Below are positions 35,526 to 44,551 of a stretch of DNA of 59,014 nt, in pieces. Each line of letters opens with the position of its first letter. Position 1 is the stretch's first letter. The translations under genes and the position numbers were made by a program. Origin of the DNA: Bacillus sp. SD075 (GTDB lineage: Bacteria > Bacillota > Bacilli > Bacillales > DSM-1321); the NCBI RefSeq assembly GCF_017355165.1, contig NZ_JADILK010000029.1, positions 1 through 59,014 of the forward strand. Reading direction: 5' to 3'. The notes under the pieces were generated by a model. It searched no databases. It was not told the origin of the DNA and saw nothing but the letters and a program-made list of their open reading frames with translations.

Positions 35526-36631
35526 TGTGTTTCTCCCCTTTGGAATTGGTTTGAATGTGTACGTGATCCTGCTGTTTTAATCGAAATATCAACGTGAACT
35601 TCTGTGTGGGCTCTTTGGTAAAGAGAACTCCATGATTTACGGTAATATTCCCATTGAGAAGGATGTTGAACAGATAACTTTCTACCAAATCCTAATGTGT
35701 CTGTTTGATATTTCTGGGTAAGGGCAATCATCTTTTTAATTTCCTTCTTCATTTCTTTCTCTACACTTTTTTCAATAGGCTGAAGGTCATTATCATTTTC
35801 AATGGTATATGAGCCCTTTATCTCTTCTATCTCTGCTATCCCTTTTACATTCATCTCATTATAAGCTATTAATACAGGACGTATTTCATGTTTCTTACTC
35901 CATGTAACCCATTTATCTTCTTTAAAAAAGGCTGTCCCATCTACCTCAGGAGAAGTAGGAGATGCTTTTTCTAGATTAGATAAATCACCTGTACTCTTTT
36001 TCTTATTTGGGAATGCTACCGTTGAAATAGCTACTTCCTGCCCATCATCTTTAATATATTGAATAATCTGACTAAGAGTTAACGCTTGACCCGTACCTGC
36101 CACTTTCTTAACATTCTCTAGATTAGAAATCAAAGAGTTGCTTGGTATTTTATTTAAAGGTGTGAGCGCGTTTAAAATAGAACTTGCAGATGCATTATGG
36201 GAAACTGTAACAGCCGTTGATAAACGGACACCGGGCTCTCGGTCAAACAACTCTAGAGCATTAAGTAAACCTTCTTTCGCTATCTCCTCACTTATTACCA
36301 CTATCTCTAAATGAGGAAAACTAGCTGGACGAGGGAGTTTCTCGAAGCTCTTCCACATAGCTTCACCTACGGTTCTTCCTTGTCCTTGATAATTTAATAT
36401 GGCCGGACCTTGCCCTCCTGATCTGCTAGCTGAAGAAACATTAGAAGGATTGACGACCTGTAGAGTAGCCTTATATGTTCCATCATTTTCTTTATCCAAG
36501 GCCACACCGGTAGCAAAACTAATCTGATTTACTTCTTTATAATCACCACAAGCTGTAAGAAAACTACATAACGAAATGATTGCTAGAACTTTAAACCCTT
36601 TAGAAAATCTTACGATCATGTCTCCCACCAT
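35522..36631 (-). CDS. Spore germinant receptor subunit C (Ger(x)C lipoprotein)
   Basis: A 369-residue lipoprotein of the Ger(x)C family. The signal peptide ends in the lipobox FLTAC; the mature protein begins GDYKEVNQISFATGVALDKEN, and KLSVQHPSQWEYYRKSWSSLY with the C-terminal HVDISIKTAGSRTHS is typical of the family's third domain. Starts at ATG 36631 and 36619 are both possible (GGTGGGAG lies between). It is 14 bases downstream of subunit A. Confidence 0.88.
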   Translation of the reverse strand: MVGDMIVRFSKGFKVLAIISLCSFLTACGDYKEVNQISFATGVALDKENDGTYKATLQVVNPSNVSSASRSGGQGPAILNYQGQGRTVGEAMWKSFEKLPRPASFPHLEIVVISEEIAKEGLLNALELFDREPGVRLSTAVTVSHNASASSILNALTPLNKIPSNSLISNLENVKKVAGTGQALTLSQIIQYIKDDGQEVAISTVAFPNKKKSTGDLSNLEKASPTSPEVDGTAFFKEDKWVTWSKKHEIRPVLIAYNEMNVKGIAEIEEIKGSYTIENDNDLQPIEKSVEKEMKKEIKKMIALTQKYQTDTLGFGRKLSVQHPSQWEYYRKSWSSLYQRAHTEVHVDISIKTAGSRTHSNQFQRGETQ

Positions 36632-36645
36632 CTCTTTTAGACCTC

Positions 36646-38163
36646 TTATTTTTCATCTCTTATCTTATTATTTTTTCGCTTCATTTGACCCCAAGGCATT
36701 CGAACAAAGCTATCTTGTTGAGCAGCAGGATTAAAAGGAGTCATAGGTAATAAATATGGTACACCAAAAGAATGTAGCTTAGCGATGTGAAAACCAATAA
36801 AAAATAAAGATAGCATAATACCATATAAACCTATAAAAGCTCCCATAAATAAAAAAACAAATCGTAAGATTCTGGCCGTTGCTCCAATGGAATATTGAGG
36901 TACAGCAAAGCTGCTAATGGCCGTTAAAGCTACGATAATTGTTGATACAGAAGAGACAAATCCGGCCTCTACTACCCCTTGCCCAATGATTAGAGCACCT
37001 ACAATGGATGCTGCCTGTCCCGAAGCTCGGGGAATCCGAATGCCTGCTTCTCGTAGAATCTCAAATGTCACCTCAAGCAAAAAAATTTCGACAACAGTTG
37101 GAAAAGGTACTCCTTCTCGTTGTGCAGCAATACTAACAGCTAAGTTAGTAGGAATCATTCCAATGTGATGGGTCACTAGAGCTACGTACACACCTGGTGT
37201 TAACAATGAGATAATAAAAGAAGAAATCCTCAATAAGCGTACGAAAGTGCTAATATCGGACTTTTCATAATAATCTTCTGCGGTTTTGAAGTGATCCATT
37301 AATAGCGTAGGACAGATAAGCCCAAATGGTGTCCCATTCACTAAAATGCCTATTCTCCCTTCCAACAAGTTACCAGCCATTACATCTGGCCGTTCTGTAT
37401 TAAACGTACGGGGAAAGGGAGAATATGTTTCATCTTCTAAAAAACTTTCGATATATCTCGATTCCAAAATGCCATCGATTTTAATACTTTTTACTTTCTC
37501 TTTTACTTTTTTTAATATAGAAGCGTCTACAACATCCGATATATATAGTATAGCTATATCCGTTTGTGTCATTTCCCCTAATTTAGAAAATTCAATGCGT
37601 AAACTAGGATGTTGAATACGTGAACGCACGAGAGACGTATTAGTGCGGATATTTTCAGTGAAGCTGTCTTTGGGACCGCGAACAAGAACTTGTGTAGTGG
37701 GTTCGCTAATGGAGCGAGAATCAATGGATTTAGTCCCTATCACTAACACTTCTGAACTCTTATTAAAAAAGATGACTGTATTTCCAGAAACAAGAGAAGA
37801 TAAAATAGTATCCCACTTAGACGTTATTTCTACTTCTGAAGCAGATAATACCTGGTCTTTTAGATATTGGTTTAAATCAGCTGTTCTATTAGGTTCATTG
37901 AAATAAAAAGAATCGTTACTTACTTCCAAAATTGGTTTGATAATAGAAGTTTCGATCCCTTGTTTATCACAGATCCCATCAATATAGACAATGATTAAAT
38001 CTATTCGGTTATGTAATTGAAGTTCTCTAATTAACAGGTCAGAATCAGCACCCAGTTCTTTTTCTAGATGTATCTTAAATTGTTCTATATTTTCATTTAT
38101 TAGACCACGTTGAATTGCCATTTTGGTTTCTAGGTCTCCTTCTTTAATAACGCTTACATACAT
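36646..38163 (-). CDS. Spore germinant receptor subunit A (GerKA/GerAA-like)
   Basis: A 505-residue membrane protein. The N-terminal cytosolic half (residues 1-290) includes IVYIDGICDKQGIETSIIKPI and ESRYIESFLEDETYSPFPRTFNTERPDV; about five helices follow, with the conserved GVYVALVTHHIGMIPTNLAVSIAAQREGVPFP. It forms the germinant receptor with B and C. The ribosome site before 38163 is weak (AAAAGG), and an internal Met at residue 15 has AAGGAG further upstream, so the start is uncertain. Confidence 0.88.
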   Translation of the reverse strand: MYVSVIKEGDLETKMAIQRGLINENIEQFKIHLEKELGADSDLLIRELQLHNRIDLIIVYIDGICDKQGIETSIIKPILEVSNDSFYFNEPNRTADLNQYLKDQVLSASEVEITSKWDTILSSLVSGNTVIFFNKSSEVLVIGTKSIDSRSISEPTTQVLVRGPKDSFTENIRTNTSLVRSRIQHPSLRIEFSKLGEMTQTDIAILYISDVVDASILKKVKEKVKSIKIDGILESRYIESFLEDETYSPFPRTFNTERPDVMAGNLLEGRIGILVNGTPFGLICPTLLMDHFKTAEDYYEKSDISTFVRLLRISSFIISLLTPGVYVALVTHHIGMIPTNLAVSIAAQREGVPFPTVVEIFLLEVTFEILREAGIRIPRASGQAASIVGALIIGQGVVEAGFVSSVSTIIVALTAISSFAVPQYSIGATARILRFVFLFMGAFIGLYGIMLSLFFIGFHIAKLHSFGVPYLLPMTPFNPAAQQDSFVRMPWGQMKRKNNKIRDEK

Positions 38164-38922
38164 GATGATTAGGATAACCTTTTAATAGGGGAAATATACC
38201 TGAATAGAGCGAGGAGGAGAGGATATAAGAAAGCTGAAGTAGAAATTTTAAAGCTTACTGAACTCCTTCATAGAATTAAAAAAACTCTTGTTCATTTTCA
38301 AATTATTAAAAGGGGATTTTTAGGTGCGAAAGAGCAAAAGGGAGGACCCGAGAGTATAACATATCAAATCTTACAGTGTAGAAGAATAATTATCTGTATT
38401 TTCTTGTACAGGGATGTAACGAAAGGACGAGGGAAAGTATAATGGTAAAAAAACAAAAATTATATATTTGGGAGGAGACCACGTTAGAATATTAAAATAT
38501 ATTGTATTTACAAAAGAATTATGGTTTGTAGCAGCGGAGACATAAGCAGGTTGTTAGCGTTAGCGATGATGAATATCATACAGCTAAAAGTGTATAACAA
38601 AAGAGCTTAGATAAAATCATGTGGCAACATCCAAGTTTAATTATGCATAAAATATCTATTTCACGTATCATAATCGGAACTTGAAGGATTATTAGCGTTT
38701 ATTTAATATTGAATGCTCCAACGAAAAAAAGATTGAATTTACTGCACGGCTAATCGAAATGCTCACTCAAAAGGATTAATTTGAGGTGAATATTTTGGAT
38801 TGGTGATATCACCACGGCTAACTGTGATAAAGTTTTCGTGGTGATTGAGTAGATTATGTTAAAAGTTAAGGTGAAAGTAAAGGAAAAGGATTCTCCATTC
38901 CCGTTCCTTATGAGATTTTAAG
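38164..38922. other. Long intergenic region upstream of the germination operon
   Basis: No convincing gene. It must hold the germination operon promoter (reading leftwards), probably a forespore promoter, which I could not assign. A TCACCACG/CGTGGTGA hairpin lies at about 38808-38845. Confidence 0.4.
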
Positions 38923-39123
38923 ATGGGTAGTTTGATTATTACTTCAAAGAGAGTTAACCGCATGATTATTAAGGCAATTGAAAAGGATGGCAGTAAAGTC
39001 AGTTTTCCGGAAATTGAAAGAAAAGGTTTAAAATCATTGTTGCAAGGACTTTCTATACACAAAGGCCTAGTGCTTGTGGAAACCAAATTAAAAGACGGTA
39101 CCGAAGTAAAAGGGAAGTTGTGA
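38923..39123 (+). CDS. Hypothetical protein, 66 residues (weak call)
   Basis: A 66-residue basic frame (MGSLIITSKRVNRMIIKAIEK; VETKLKDGTEVKGKL). No clear ribosome site, so the start is uncertain. The composition looks coding. It may be a small beta-rich protein. Family unknown. Confidence 0.35.
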   Translation: MGSLIITSKRVNRMIIKAIEKDGSKVSFPEIERKGLKSLLQGLSIHKGLVLVETKLKDGTEVKGKL

Positions 39124-39545
39124 AGCATTATTCGAATAGGGATATTGCTTTTTTAATAGGGGGAGAGTCATTACGAGAGCTCAGGAGAATGGGAATAGAG
39201 CAGATACTTAATTAGTAGGACAGAAGGAATTTTTAATCAGCTGCCTGGGGAGGCTCCTGGACTAACCATATTCAAACATTCTGGGCACTCCCCACTCCCA
39301 GCTCTTGCTATAGCTATCGCAGGACTAAAAGCTAAGGATATAAAAGGGTTATTGTGTATTGACACTCTTTGTAAGTGATGTGGTTATTTCAATAGGACTC
39401 TTATTTTTTTAAATACAAGGGAATTGAGCTTTTTAATATTGGAATTTTCTTAACGTTGTAAATTCGTAGTTCTAAAGATAAATGTATGATAGTGAAGAAT
39501 AATCTATAAAAGAGATTATTGGGATCCCTAATATAAGCATTTAGG
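39124..39545. other. Intergenic region with a coding-like remnant
   Basis: Between about 39228 and 39378 one frame reads NQLPGEAPGLTIFKHSGHSP and LAIAIAGLKAKDIKGLLCID, clearly protein-like but with no start. I do not recognise the gene. It is likely a decayed fragment. Confidence 0.4.
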
Positions 39546-39728
39546 TTAATGAATTTCTTTGATACCAGATAAACGAATAGAGAAAATTTTTTGATTTTCA
39601 TCTATTAAGGAAAGGGTTTGATCATTAAGGTTAAGCTTATGCATAGAGCCCTTACATGTTTTTAATAATCCGTTATTATAATAAGTGATGGTTGTTATGC
39701 CCTCTTTCTTCAATGATTTTAAGATCAT
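39546..39728 (-). CDS. Small YolD-like protein, 60 residues
   Basis: A 60-residue protein with GAAAGGAAC before its ATG. Short proteins with a strand pattern such as TTITYYNNGLLKTCKGSMHK and LSLIDENQKIFSIRLSGIKEIH are common in Bacillus and resemble the YolD fold. No function can be assigned. Confidence 0.55.
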   Translation of the reverse strand: MILKSLKKEGITTITYYNNGLLKTCKGSMHKLNLNDQTLSLIDENQKIFSIRLSGIKEIH

Positions 39729-40151
39729 CTGATTAGTTCCTTTCTATTTGGTATTATAAAAGTCAAATGTATGCTAACTGTCAATTATTTATGGAAAATG
39801 TATGCCAATTGATGTAATCTCAGGACATCAATTAGTATATGTACATTATACACCAATAAACGTAAGCGGTTTCATTGAGATTGTGAACAATTTGTGAAAA
39901 AATGAACAATTGAATACGAGTTTCTTAACAGTTTTGTATGATGTTAACAATATCGATTAATGAAAAAAATTTAGAATTTGTCGAAATATAGCTTTGTATA
40001 AGGGATTATAGATTGAAAGGAAATATCTGGTGAATCAAGGGATACAAGGATAATACAGCAAGGATTGTGAAATAATGCACTAGATTATCGACCTTTTTAA
40101 TGTATAATTCTAACTGAAGTTAAAGTTGAAAAGAGAAAAAGAAATTTTGGA
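39729..40151. other. Intergenic region with a short direct repeat
   Basis: TGAACAATT occurs at 39884-39892 and 39903-39911, a 19-base period. No gene found. A GAAAGGAAATATCTGG-like site near 40017 has no frame behind it. Confidence 0.4.
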
Positions 40152-40352
40152 GTGAGCCACTTTGGATATAAAAAACAGCTCCCTAATTTTGAAGAGAGTG
40201 CGAAAGTCATGAAGTTATTAGGAGCCGTCAATGCCATCAATCTTGACGGCGGCGGATCGACGACTATGACGGTTGGGGATCATCGAGTCACAAGTCCATT
40301 TGATGCAACAGGTGGACGACCGATTGCCGACGGAATATTGTTAGTAGAATAA
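40152..40352 (+). pseudogene. C-terminal fragment of a phosphodiester glycosidase (NAGPA)
   Basis: A 66-codon frame with EESAKVMKLLGAVNAINLDGGGSTTM and ATGGRPIADGILLVE, the conserved end of NAGPA/DUF2233 proteins (LGAVDALNLDGGGSTTM). No ribosome site or N-terminal part is present. It would complete the protein truncated at 34198, although some 60 residues in between are missing. Confidence 0.75.
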
Positions 40353-40638
40353 TAAATGAACTTGTAAAAGAGATCGGTCCATTTATTGAAGTTCATTTCA
40401 TTGATTTTAAACAAAGAAAATATTTATAGTTATATGTGAACTGATTTACATGATATTCACCCGGTTATAAAAAGTACAGATCAATTAGAGATTTTACCGG
40501 TGAACGGAAATATCAACTGAAATACCAAAACTCAGCATTCGAAATACAAGAAGGATTTGAATTGATGAAATTTTAAATGTTTATTTCAATATACTTGTTT
40601 AAAAGTAAAAATATTTAATTGAAGGAACTCTTCAATTA
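40353..40638. other. Intergenic region, nothing identified
   Basis: No gene or recognisable regulatory element seen between the glycosidase fragment and the terminator at 40639. Confidence 0.4.
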
Positions 40639-40676
40639 AAAAAAGCACTTTACCTGCAACGGTTAAGTACTTTTTT
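40639..40676. terminator. Bidirectional terminator
   Basis: AAAAAAGCACTTTACC pairs with GGTTAAGTACTTTTTT with two mismatches over a 6-base loop. It has A/T runs on both sides and sits after the minus-strand gene ending at 40681. Confidence 0.75.
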
Positions 40677-40680
40677 GTAT

Positions 40681-40920
40681 CTATTTATTTAATACTTCTT
40701 TATTTTGATTAATGATAATTTTATTTCTTAAAATCATTTCTTTATTATTAAGTCCAATATTTAGTTCGGCAGGATTGCTCATCTTTTCTAGGAGTGACGA
40801 TACAGATATTTCTAATAATTCAGGGATAGGCATGTCTGTATTATCTGATAAGATTTTCAGTTTGCTGATTAATTCAGGAGATAACAATGACTCTAATGCT
40901 AGTCTTTCATTTATGTCCAT
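40681..40920 (-). CDS. Hypothetical protein, 79 residues
   Basis: Starting at the ATG preceded by GGAGGGTACATTC, the protein is MDINERLALESLLSPELIS followed by a helical region (SDNTDMPIPELLEISVSSLLEK) and a basic tail. The longer frame from 41016 lacks a ribosome site. The middle could be a ribbon-helix-helix or small regulator, but this is a guess. Confidence 0.55.
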   Translation of the reverse strand: MDINERLALESLLSPELISKLKILSDNTDMPIPELLEISVSSLLEKMSNPAELNIGLNNKEMILRNKIIINQNKEVLNK

Positions 40921-41093
40921 GAATGTACCCTCCATATGTTGATTTATTTTATTAGTTTCATTATATAATAGAAAGTTACTAGAATGAGATTTAATCATGT
41001 GAGGAATTGATGTCAATTGTAGGCGTAGGGTGTAAATAGGTAATCTTCCTATTAATATGGTAAAATATTGATGAGGAATAGGAGGAGATTATA

Positions 41094-41519
41094 ATAGATA
41101 CAACTAAATACTCAGATGATTTTTCTGAAGATTCATTTTGGAAGAAGATTAAAAAGTTTGGTAAAAAAGCAGGCGTTTCAGTTGTTTATGTAGCTTTATT
41201 ATTATATTACACACTTAAAAAGCCAGAAACCCCTGTTTGGGCAAAAACAGTAATTATTGGTGCCTTGGGATATTTCATCCTTCCGATTGATTTAATTCCA
41301 GATTTATTGCCTGGTGGATATACGGACGATTTCTCAGGGTTATTTGGAGCATTAGTCACTGTCTCAATGTTTATTGATGAGGAAGTAAAACTAAATGCAA
41401 AAGACCGAATTAGGATCTGGGTTGGGGCAAGTGCAATTTCTGATACAGATTCTGTAGACGATAAATTAAATAAGAAAACGGATCAAGATGAGCAAGAAGA
41501 TAAAGATAAAGATAAATAA
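41094..41519 (+). CDS. DUF1232 (YkvA-like) membrane protein with ATA start
   Basis: A protein of about 141 residues. The DUF1232 core PETPVWAKTVIIGALGYFILPIDLIPDLLPGGYTDD is unmistakable, with a hydrophobic segment upstream and a long acidic tail (EDKDKDK). The first standard start in frame is TTG at 41265, which falls inside the core. The frame is open back to a TAG at 41079, and an AGGAGGAG site at 41080-41087 points to ATA 41094 (or ATA 41091, ATT 41088) as the initiation codon. A terminator follows the stop. Confidence 0.75.
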   Translation: MDTTKYSDDFSEDSFWKKIKKFGKKAGVSVVYVALLLYYTLKKPETPVWAKTVIIGALGYFILPIDLIPDLLPGGYTDDFSGLFGALVTVSMFIDEEVKLNAKDRIRIWVGASAISDTDSVDDKLNKKTDQDEQEDKDKDK

Positions 41520-41527
41520 ATTCTTCT

Positions 41528-41565
41528 CAAAAAGCACTTACTTTATATAGGATAAGTGCTTTTTG
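41528..41565 (+). terminator. Terminator of the DUF1232 gene
   Basis: CAAAAAGCACTTA pairs perfectly with TAAGTGCTTTTTG across 12 bases, with T-rich sequence after. Confidence 0.88.
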
Positions 41566-41650
41566 TTTGTTTATTACCGTTTAGGTGCTTTTTACGTTTT
41601 GGGAGTATGTTGGGTTAATACATAGAATTAGAATCGAACCGTTGGTAAGG

Positions 41651-41845
41651 GTGATTCTTTTAGAATCGGAGAACGGTCATAAATTAATGGAAATCACATG
41701 TGAAAAGATTAAGAGAAGAAACGATGGCAAGCTATCATGATTAGTGGCAACTAGGGGCAAAGGCTCTGATCAAGTTCATGCTCATTATGCTGAGAGTTAT
41801 GATTTTAGCACTAAGGATACTATAACAAAAATCAGAGAGTTGTAA
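41651..41845 (+). pseudogene. Unidentified gene remnant with an internal stop
   Basis: A frame reading VILLESENGHKLMEITCEKI, then a TGA, then LVATRGKGSDQVHAHYAESY and KDTITKIREL. It looks like a short decayed coding sequence. Family not recognised. Confidence 0.35.
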
Positions 41846-41989
41846 TTAACAAAACCAAATCAAATAGGAGTGCTCAATCACCTTATCCTAGGGTGAAGAA
41901 AATGATGAAGTAGGTTCAGCAGGTTGTGGACTTAGGAAAAATTAAAAACGAGTGGAGATATGTAATCATTCTAAATATTTCACCAGACT

Positions 41990-42220
41990 TGGATAATCCA
42001 GATGATTTCTGCCTATTATGTGAGACATGACTATAAGTATTCAGCGTTGTTTCAATATCAGCATGACCTACTCGTTCCAAGATAGCTTCCCATTTATATT
42101 TTATTGAATCAAAATAGGAACATGTGTAAGTCTAAGGTCATTTTAGGTGAGTCGATTTTCTCTTTTAGATTATAGAACTCTTTGCGGAAATTTCTTGGTA
42201 TCATGGGCTTTCCATTCTTT
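41990..42220 (-). pseudogene. Tyrosine recombinase (integrase) C-terminal remnant
   Basis: The minus strand reads KWEAILERVGHADIETTLNTYSHVSHNR, the conserved C-terminal part of phage integrases (ERLGHADIETTLNTYSH), with the second-catalytic His and the Tyr nucleophile. Further upstream the decayed frames give MIPRNFRKEFYNLKEKID and a DL-x-H fragment where HDLRHTH is expected. Several frameshifts and stops are present, so the gene is dead. Confidence 0.75.
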
Positions 42221-42507
42221 GCGCAATCTGTTTCTGTAGAACATATTTCCTGCAAAATCTTGAGAAATAATTTGGGTTTAGTCTATCTGGAAGTTTTATA
42301 AAGGAAAAAACGAGATTCTTAACATGTTATATTTTATAACATTAATTAACGTTAGAGAGATAAAATTACTCTGTGAAGTGAGGGAAACAAGCAGTTTGGA
42401 CTATTTTACGGAAAATTATGTGTGAGATTTCCTGACACTAGTATTGAATACTATTAATTTTCAGAATATAATGAACCTCATAAGATAATTAAAGATTACA
42501 GAGGGAG
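42221..42507. other. Intergenic region, nothing identified
   Basis: Follows the integrase remnant; no intact frame was seen. Confidence 0.35.
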
Positions 42508-42660
42508 TTGAGGCCTATCAAATTTCGTATAGCTGTCGTTTGCCCTGAACCATTAGTGACAGATATTTGTGAGATAGTTTCTGAGTTTAATGAAGTAGTA
42601 ATAACCATACTGAATAATCGTTGGGAAATAAATGGGTTGGCTGATCAGTTTTCTAAATAA
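42508..42660 (+). other. Possible truncated 50-residue gene before the ABC operon
   Basis: A frame from TTG 42508 (AGAGGGAG upstream) reads RPIKFRIAVVCPEPLVTDIC and NNRWEINGLADQFSK, then stops. It resembles the beginning of a larger regulator that has lost the rest. Family not recognised. Confidence 0.35.
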
Positions 42661-42804
42661 AAACCTCATCTTAAAAGCCCCTCTTAAGGGAAACGTCACT
42701 TGTGGGATAGACAACTAGAACATCGTTTCATCTTCAAAAACAATGCTTTCCAGATTCACTATATATAATAGAAGTAATTTTTTTACTTACATAGGAGGAA
42801 AAAA

Positions 42805-44421
42805 ATGAAAAAGAAAAGTTTGGCACTATCGATCTTATTGAGCTTCGTACTCATTTTAACTGCATGTAATGTTGATTCAGGATCATCCGCTGATAATAGC
42901 AAAGAAAGCTCTGGTGGTAGAGAATTAATCATCGGGATGGAGTCAGAAGCAGATGTTCTAGACCCGCATCGTGCAGGTGGATGGGTAACGATGAGAATCA
43001 CGAATCAAATGTTTGAACCTCTAATTGGGGAAGATTTAAGCAAATCATCAGAAGAATCAGCAGTACCAGAGTTAATCCCTGTATTAGCGAAAAGTTGGGA
43101 TGTCTCTAAAGATGGTAAAACTTATACGTTCCATTTAAGAGAAGGGGTTAAATTCCATGATGGAACAGATTTTAATGCGGAAGCAGTAGACTTTAACATT
43201 AAAAGATTAACAGATGAAAATTCTGAATATTACGATAAATTGGGAGTGGGACGTACCTTTAGAACCTGGAAGTTTTTTGAGAGCAGTGAAGTAGTGGATG
43301 ATAACACCATTAATATTCATTTAACATCTCCATTCTCAGAATTTCCGAGAATGTTGGCACAAATCAATTCATTGCAAATTGTTAGTCCCGAGGCGATTAA
43401 AAAGAATGGCAATGATAGTATGGGAGAAAATCCGGTTGGAACAGGTCCGTTTAAGTTCGATAGCAGAGAAAGAGGCAAACATATTACCCTTGTAAAAAAT
43501 GAAGACTATTGGGGAGAAAAGGCTAAGCTGGATAAAGTGATTTTTCGACCATTATCAGACCCGGCAGCAAGGGTGTTAGCACTTCAAAATGATGAGGTCG
43601 ATATTATTGCTGTTCCGTCTCCTGATTCTATTGAAAATTTGAAAGATCAAGGATTTAAGGTTGTTTCAGGTACACCTCCGCATGTTTGGTATTTAACGTT
43701 TAATTTTGATAATGAAAATATGAAGAATCTGAAAGTAAGACAAGCAATTAATTATGCGATTAATAAAGAAGGAATTGCCAATGAATTGTTAAATGGAACC
43801 GTAACGCCAGCTTATACTATTCAATCACCTGGTGCAGTGAACTATGGTGGTGAAAAAAAATGGTATGAATATGATCCAGAAAAAGCAAAACAGCTTTTAA
43901 AAGAGGCAGGCTTGGAAGCTCGATTTAAAACAACACTGCAAACATCTGTTGATGGTTCAGGACAATTGATTCCAGTTGATATAGCCGAATGGATTCAAAG
44001 GGATTTAGCTGAAGTTGGAATTGATGTTACTTTAGATACTCAGGAATGGATTACTTATTATTCTGCTTATAGTAATGGAATGGAACCAGATGTTGGAATG
44101 AACCAAATGTCATCTGGCCGTACATCTCCTTACTTCCTATCTATGGTTGCCCACTCTGAATTTGTAGCACCAGGAGGCTTTAACTCTGGTAAATATGTCA
44201 ATCCAAAGTTAGATGAAATTCTTGACAAAGCTTCTACCTCTGTAGAGGAAAATAAGGCATTGGAGTTATGGAAACAGGCAGAATCAATAATTATGGAGGA
44301 TGCAGCGTTTGCTCCGATTGTCAATGATTCAGCACCTTATGTTATTAATTCCCGTGTGAAAGGATTCGTTATACCATCAGAAGAATGGTATACATTAGCA
44401 CCTGTATATATTGAAGAATAA
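42805..44421 (+). CDS. Peptide/nickel-type ABC transporter substrate-binding lipoprotein
   Basis: A 538-residue SBP_bac_5 family lipoprotein. The signal peptide ends in LILTAC with Cys21. The mature protein has ADVLDPHRAGGWVTMRITNQMFEPL and AKSWDVSKDGKTYTFHLREGVKFHDG, the usual cluster C segments, and VRQAINYAINKEGIANELLNG in the second lobe. It is the first gene of an operon with two permeases, two ATPases, an amidase and an M20 hydrolase. Preceded by GGAGG. The ligand is probably a small amide or ureido compound rather than a peptide (inference from neighbours). Confidence 0.9.
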   Translation: MKKKSLALSILLSFVLILTACNVDSGSSADNSKESSGGRELIIGMESEADVLDPHRAGGWVTMRITNQMFEPLIGEDLSKSSEESAVPELIPVLAKSWDVSKDGKTYTFHLREGVKFHDGTDFNAEAVDFNIKRLTDENSEYYDKLGVGRTFRTWKFFESSEVVDDNTINIHLTSPFSEFPRMLAQINSLQIVSPEAIKKNGNDSMGENPVGTGPFKFDSRERGKHITLVKNEDYWGEKAKLDKVIFRPLSDPAARVLALQNDEVDIIAVPSPDSIENLKDQGFKVVSGTPPHVWYLTFNFDNENMKNLKVRQAINYAINKEGIANELLNGTVTPAYTIQSPGAVNYGGEKKWYEYDPEKAKQLLKEAGLEARFKTTLQTSVDGSGQLIPVDIAEWIQRDLAEVGIDVTLDTQEWITYYSAYSNGMEPDVGMNQMSSGRTSPYFLSMVAHSEFVAPGGFNSGKYVNPKLDEILDKASTSVEENKALELWKQAESIIMEDAAFAPIVNDSAPYVINSRVKGFVIPSEEWYTLAPVYIEE

Positions 44422-44551
44422 TTAGTTTATAAAGTACATGATCCATTAGCAAGGGCTAACCCGTAGAAGACATTATACCTAAATTGTTTTCTCGGGTTTT
44501 GTCCAATTGTAAGTTATTGTCATTATAGTGAATCGGTTAGGAGGCGCTTAA

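Noticed and set aside
35473..35688. 71-codon minus-strand frame across the gerC/gerB junction
   Set aside because: Overlaps both real genes in another frame and has no start signals.
44422..44551. Terminator between the binding-protein and permease genes
   Set aside because: AACCCG/CGGGTT can pair but the loop is about 30 bases; too weak to call a terminator. The gap may still lower expression of downstream genes.
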